From NCBI GenBank assembly GCA_026874595.1, contig CM049306.1, positions 11,615,019 through 11,679,018 on the forward strand: a stretch of 64,000 nucleotides of DNA, read 5' to 3'. A program made the position numbers and the translations under genes. Within the stretch, counting starts at the first letter, position 1. Each line of letters starts with the position of its first letter. The DNA comes from Sipunculus nudus (lineage: Eukaryota > Annelida > Sipuncula > Golfingiida > Sipunculidae). The notes under the pieces were generated by a model, which searched no databases, was not told where the DNA came from, and saw only the letters and a program-made list of their open reading frames with translations. Of this stretch, positions 59,589 to 64,000 are shown in pieces.

Positions 59589-59744
59589 GGTCAGATTCAG
59601 TTGAACGGCAATGTGAACATCACACAGACTGATATCCCAGCATCCAATGGGATTTTCCACCATATAAGTAGTGTACTTGTGCCAGAGACTGAGGAACCTC
59701 TTCTCCCACATCGCTGTGACAGAAAAGTCTATCACTTTGTCAGG
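59589..59744 (+). CDS. STAB-like: Stabilin-like exon 16: end of FAS1 domain 2
   Basis: Acceptor ataattag. Its 52 codons include the H2 motif Pro-Ala-Ser-Asn-Gly-Ile-Phe-His-His-Ile-Ser-Ser-Val-Leu and then a linker with Arg-Cys-Asp leading into the next Cys-rich module. Donor gtaatg; phase 0. Confidence 0.85.
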
Positions 59745-60214
59745 GTAATGCTCAACCTCATTTAAATATGTATATTTAAATTGTCTGATACATAATTACA
59801 TGAGTTTATCCTCCGTGTTTTACTCTTTTTTTATATATGTCAGTTATTTCAACATAATTTTGTAAACTGTATGACCCATTATGCCACTGTCATATATGTT
59901 ACATAAGTTTTATTGTTACTTATATTTCAGTAACAGATAAAATATTCAGCCAACAAACAAGCACTAAAAGGAAATGTTTTCACAAAAGAAGTTGTTACCT
60001 TACCACATCTGTTGTTTGAGGTCACCATTGTAAGCTCAGGCTTAAAAATATGAACTTGGATAATTAACAAAATAAGGTTAATCTAATTTTACCAGGATAT
60101 ACCAATAAAAAGTGGGCACTAAACCTAGGTGGTCAATAGGTGTGGTTTACTATATACATCTCTTTAGGATATACTATAATGGGATACTTGCATACTGTTT
60201 GATTTCACATTCAG

Positions 60215-60274
60215 GGCAGATGTGGTCCGTGCGCTGGTAAACTGTCGTGTCCCTCTGTGACTGACACACCAGAG
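60215..60274 (+). CDS. STAB-like: Stabilin-like exon 17: second Cys-rich module, first part
   Basis: Acceptor cattcag. Its 20 codons hold Gly-Arg-Cys-Gly-Pro-Cys-x4-Ser-Cys-Pro, matching the Cys-Arg-Pro-Cys section of exon 1. Donor gtaatt; phase 0. Confidence 0.75.
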
Positions 60275-61053
60275 GTAATTTAGGCCTTTATTTAACCCAC
60301 CATTAACCACTCCTTAACATCTTCAGCCTGTTTTATGTAAAGGAACATTGACTATTTTGAATTCTACTTATGTTTTTTTAAACAGTTATCTGGATTGTTA
60401 TGGTGTAATGTTTGAAATATACAGCAAAATTTCTGCATGGGTGGGCTTTATCTATTTTTACATTATCGAGATCTCTCATTAGATATTCTTCCTCCATATA
60501 TTTGACAGAAAACTGTAAATATTATCATAAAATTTGATTATTCCCTTAAAAATTAATATATTATATTTGTCTGGGAAAGATAAATTGCAAACCATCCTGG
60601 AGTGACATCTGTTGGGAGATATTATAACTATTAGGTAGACAAGCTGTTTGCTCCAGTGGAACATTTCGGGTAATTTAATTTCAAATGCAAATTGGTGTTC
60701 AAGTCCTGTCGGGCTATCAGGTTTACTTAAGAGATAATTAAAATGTTTGCTCTTTTGCTAACAAGGAAATATCACTTTAATCAATCAGAAACCCAGTAAT
60801 AATGTGATTCTTCTGAAAGTGATATCCTGCTTCCTGTCAAGTTCATCTTATTAATTTCTTGAAAATGTTGATTTAATTAATAGGGGTTTGATTCATAGAA
60901 TGCGCAGTGATTAAGACCTCATAGTTGTTAACCATGCAGAGAATTTCTATGGATTAACTTTGAGACACCTGGTCAGATGTACTTGAACTATTATACTGAG
61001 CAAACCTGTGCGTGTCACTGAGCAAAGTGGCAAATCACAAAATAAAACTCAGT

Positions 61054-61057
<4 letters not shown>

Positions 61058-61094
<37 letters not shown>
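61058..61094. repeat. (TA)n microsatellite
   Basis: An uninterrupted TA run shortly before exon 18. Confidence 0.9.
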
Positions 61095-61101
<7 letters not shown>

Positions 61102-61162
61102 GCGAAAGTCAGTTTTATATCATCTGTTTATATGAAATAATAATTGTATTTTGTGAATTTAG

Positions 61163-61258
61163 CCTGACAAGAGAAAAGGCTGCAGATACTGGGTGAGGCA
61201 GGGGTCTCGCTACACAGCAATGAGTGGCTGTTATCGACGCTGTAACAGGACCTTCACT
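61163..61258 (+). CDS. STAB-like: Stabilin-like exon 18: second Cys-rich module, second part
   Basis: Acceptor gtgaatttag. Its 32 codons hold Gly-Cys-Arg-Tyr and Met-Ser-Gly-Cys-Tyr-Arg-Arg-Cys, aligning with Asp-Cys-Lys-Tyr and Pro-Gly-Cys-Arg-His-Ile-Cys in exon 1. Donor gtgagt; phase 0. The expected next exon, with the Cys-Cys-x-Gly-Tyr core, is not found by 64000. Confidence 0.75.
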
Positions 61259-64000
61259 GTGAGTGCTCCTTTGCATATTCAACAAGGTTATTAGTGTGAG
61301 AGGTAAAAGGTCATATTTGGAAGCCACAGGACCAGCTTGCTGTTTTATAACAGCAAGAGTTATTAATGTCTAATTCTATTTATTAGTGTATTTATGCAAG
61401 TTCACATACTATCCATAATCTAGGTCACTTAAATCCATTTTGTTCATGTTGAAAACTACGCTCATGAGGCAGTGGAAATCTTGCGCTTCTCAAGAAGCAA
61501 CTGATTTTAACGCTGCCAGCTTTGACTGTTTATGATATATTTAGACACCAGATGGCGGTTCTTAGTCTGCTTAAAAAATTGTGCGTATGATGTGACAAGC
61601 AGCCAACCAGATGCCAATAAACAAACACTTGACAGGCATCCTGGCTCCGCCCATAGCTGGGCTTCAAGCACCGCTTGATGAGAGTTAACAGTCGAATTTT
61701 AATTGCCCCCACCGTATTCTCGCATCATCAACCGATTTGATTATGACATTATGACTGTGTTAGCGTAGCCATGTATCTGTTGTCTGCAAAACAGAAACCA
61801 GCCAGCGAGGTGTGCAGGCAGCCTTTGTTGTTACGTTTCGTTTGAATTACAACTTACTGGCAGGGCATCCTATGTGCTCAAGGCCCTAAGCGAACCACAT
61901 CTGGGGCAATTCTCTTTGAGCCTGTGGCCTGTCCAGATGGTTACTTGGGCGATGAGCTGTCACTCAAAATGAAGTCAACATGAATGGCTCCGTGTATTCC
62001 TTGCTTGGCCGTGTCTTCCAGCAAAAGGCCTCATCTGATTGGAAGAAAATACAGTGCTCCCCTCTGGTGTAGCAATTCAGGATACGACGACATAACAAAC
62101 AGCGCTTACGATATAGGGAGTAGGCCTATAGTTAAAGCGCTGTGTAAAGAGCGTAGTTGAAAACCGAATAGTGACAAACCTTTTCAATATTTTATTATAA
62201 ATTTTTAGTTGAAATGGTCTCTTGCGTCAACAAAAGTAGTCAGAAGATAGTGAAAGGGAACATTTGCATTGTAAGAGGGTTAAATTCAATCAAATTAAAC
62301 AAAATGTTTTTGCTTGACAATATATTACAGTTGTCCTATTGGACATTTGTATACCTGGTTCTGTGTTATGTTCACTGTTTGATTCTGGTCAGTGTTTCAT
62401 CTCATGACTCGCTGCATGATCAGCTCTGCAGAACTTTTATACAATTATGACTTTACGGAAGCTAAAGTGTAAAGGTATACCTTATACAATTATGGAGCAT
62501 TATAACAAAGACAAAAATTTGTGTTAATAGGTGCAAACTAATTGCTTATCATTTATGTTTTTGTTTGATGATGCTGTTTTTATTTTCTTAGTTTTACTTG
62601 CCTTTTCTCATATTTTATCCCAGACAAAAAGTCACAGTTTCTGTTGTGTTAAAATAACATCAATATTTAAAGATAAATTGATTTTTTTATGATAAAATGG
62701 TCTTTTTCATATACATCACTGTTATAATGAACTTCTTCAGAACCATTGCATATACACATGAACAATGTTGAGGGAGAGTAATACTTATTTTGAAATGTGG
62801 TCTTGTTGACACACAATATTGACCAGGGGGAATTTCATAAATGCCTTCATATGCAGAGTAAACATTTGCACTTCCTGTTGTGTTTGCATATGTTTTGTGA
62901 CATCATCTGATATTTCAGTGTAAGACACAGTCTGCAGTCTATTTGTTTTTGTCATCTCATGAATGCAGCCCTTGTAAATATCTTAAGCTAAGCATTTCTC
63001 TTGAATACTTATTTATACAGCATTAAATAGCACATTTACATGATTGAAATTCAGCAAACTTACAATGAGACAATTTTCAAAATTTGGAGCCCCAATATAC
63101 AGTTTGAAAAATTGTCACATGCATGTTCACCTCCTTGGCAAACACCTGTACTATTTCCTGTTCTTCATTTGACTCTGAGTCTCTTTCTCACAAAAGATGC
63201 AAATTTTAGTTCAGTTTGAACACTAGCTTTTCCACTTTTTTCCACATTTAAGTCACAGTGAGCATGAAGCAAAAACTATCTCTTCTTTCAGCTCCTCACT
63301 GCATGTTAAAAATGTAACCACCTAATGAATTACAGGGGTAATCTGTAACATCAGCGTTACAGCAAGAATATTAAGATGGTCTGTCAGGAAAACTTATGAC
63401 ATGATGCTTATTATACAAAGATGAAATGTAGTACAAGTTAGGAGTGTACCTTCGTTTCCAGAATTATTATTATCATCTACAATCAACCTCAGAAGGAAGT
63501 ATTTTGCCACCTTACATCAATAAGATTTTAGTCTGAAAGTCCTAGTTATCTAGACATCGCATTGCTGACATTTGACATCCTCCGTTCTCATTAAATAAGT
63601 TTGGCCATAAAATTTGTTTTACACTTTTTTTAGCAAACCTGTGAGCATATGCAATGGTGTGGTGTGGGCCGTTGTCTGTCCTCTGTATGTTAACCCATCC
63701 TTTGTAAAAAGTGGCAGGACCCTGACCTAGCATCACCAAATTTTATGAAAAAAAATCATCTAAAAAATTGTCGGATTTTGCTTTTTTTGCTATATGCGTT
63801 AACTTAGATTTTATAGGGAAAAAGTTAAAAAAAATGTAAAAGCCTTCTTCTCCTGAATCATTCAGCCATATTGTTCAATATTTAACATAATTTATCCAAG
63901 AGATGAGCTCTCTCACTTTTGTTCAAATGGTTTGAAATGTTTTGAATGGCGATGAAGTTTGGCCGAGTTACAAGAATTTGAACTTTGTCATTTTGCCAAG
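61259..64000. other. STAB-like: Start of intron 18, nothing recognised
   Basis: No exon with EGF or FAS1 character and no repeat of the families above was found. The open frame at 62214 is hydrophobic and AT-driven, without acceptor or donor. A partial repeat-like phrase (gttgtctgtcctctgtatgttaac) at 63670 may be a worn family A fragment. Confidence 0.5.

Larger units (their letters stand above)
8197..61258 (+). other. STAB-like: Stabilin-like scavenger receptor gene, 18 exons, 3' end outside window
   Basis: Stabilins are large type I membrane receptors that bind and internalise hyaluronan, modified lipoproteins and phosphatidylserine on dying cells; their outer part is built of EGF-like clusters alternating with FAS1 domains. 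Here 18 exons join in consistent phase to 719 residues: signal peptide (1-22), Cys-rich module with a Cys-Cys-x-Gly-Tyr-x-Gly core (to 102), EGF-like modules (103-360), FAS1-1 (361 to about 506), FAS1-2 (about 511-645), and a second Cys-rich module (about 655-719) that restarts the pattern of exon 1. Vertebrate stabilins run to about 2,500 residues with seven FAS1 domains, so this is roughly the N-terminal third. Whether it is closer to stabilin-1 or stabilin-2 cannot be told. The introns carry nearly every mobile element in the window. Confidence 0.85.

Noticed and set aside
62214-62450. 78-codon open frame after exon 18 as a possible next exon
   Set aside because: It lacks cysteines in EGF spacing and lacks a fitting acceptor and donor.

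Overview
The window is nuclear DNA of an invertebrate animal, most likely a bivalve mollusc. The evidence is AT-rich sequence with GT-AG introns, one large split gene of metazoan type, and dense nested repeats whose style (internal satellites carried between conserved element ends, calcium-style 'aggtcaaggtca' tandem blocks) is familiar from bivalve genomes. Species cannot be named from the sequence alone.

One gene dominates: a stabilin-like scavenger receptor on the + strand, from the ATG at 8197 to at least 61258. I could chain 18 coding exons with fully compatible splice phases (2157 nt, 719 residues). In order they encode a signal peptide, a Cys-rich N-terminal module, a run of EGF-like modules, two FAS1 (fasciclin) domains and the start of the next Cys-rich/EGF module. 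The 3' part (more EGF and FAS1 units, transmembrane segment) lies beyond the window. Intron 10 is 19.2 kb and uses a GC donor.

Layout: 1-1141 holds a broken gene fragment. 1282-3767 is a pogo/Tigger-like DNA transposon into which two Harbinger-like elements have inserted at TTA. 3768-8196 is intergenic. 8197-34107 holds exons 1-10, with introns containing MITEs, a tRNA-derived SINE, a retroposed copy with target duplication, minisatellites and, in intron 5, an intact 462-codon tyrosine recombinase on the opposite strand (28837-30225). That recombinase lies between two different tandem arrays of dyad-symmetric motifs. 34108-53326 (intron 10) is almost wholly repeats: two families that share Helentron-like ends but have unrelated interiors, two Helitron candidates with a 3' hairpin plus CTAGT, and satellites of about 336, 181 and 147 bp. 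53327-61258 holds exons 11-18. 61259-64000 is intron with nothing recognised.

The most interesting items are the recombinase flanked by two arrays of paired-arm sites, the Helentron-like families that share only their ends, one such element ending six bases before an exon acceptor, and a 12-bp palindrome (GGTGGCGCCACC) shared by otherwise unrelated repeat families.
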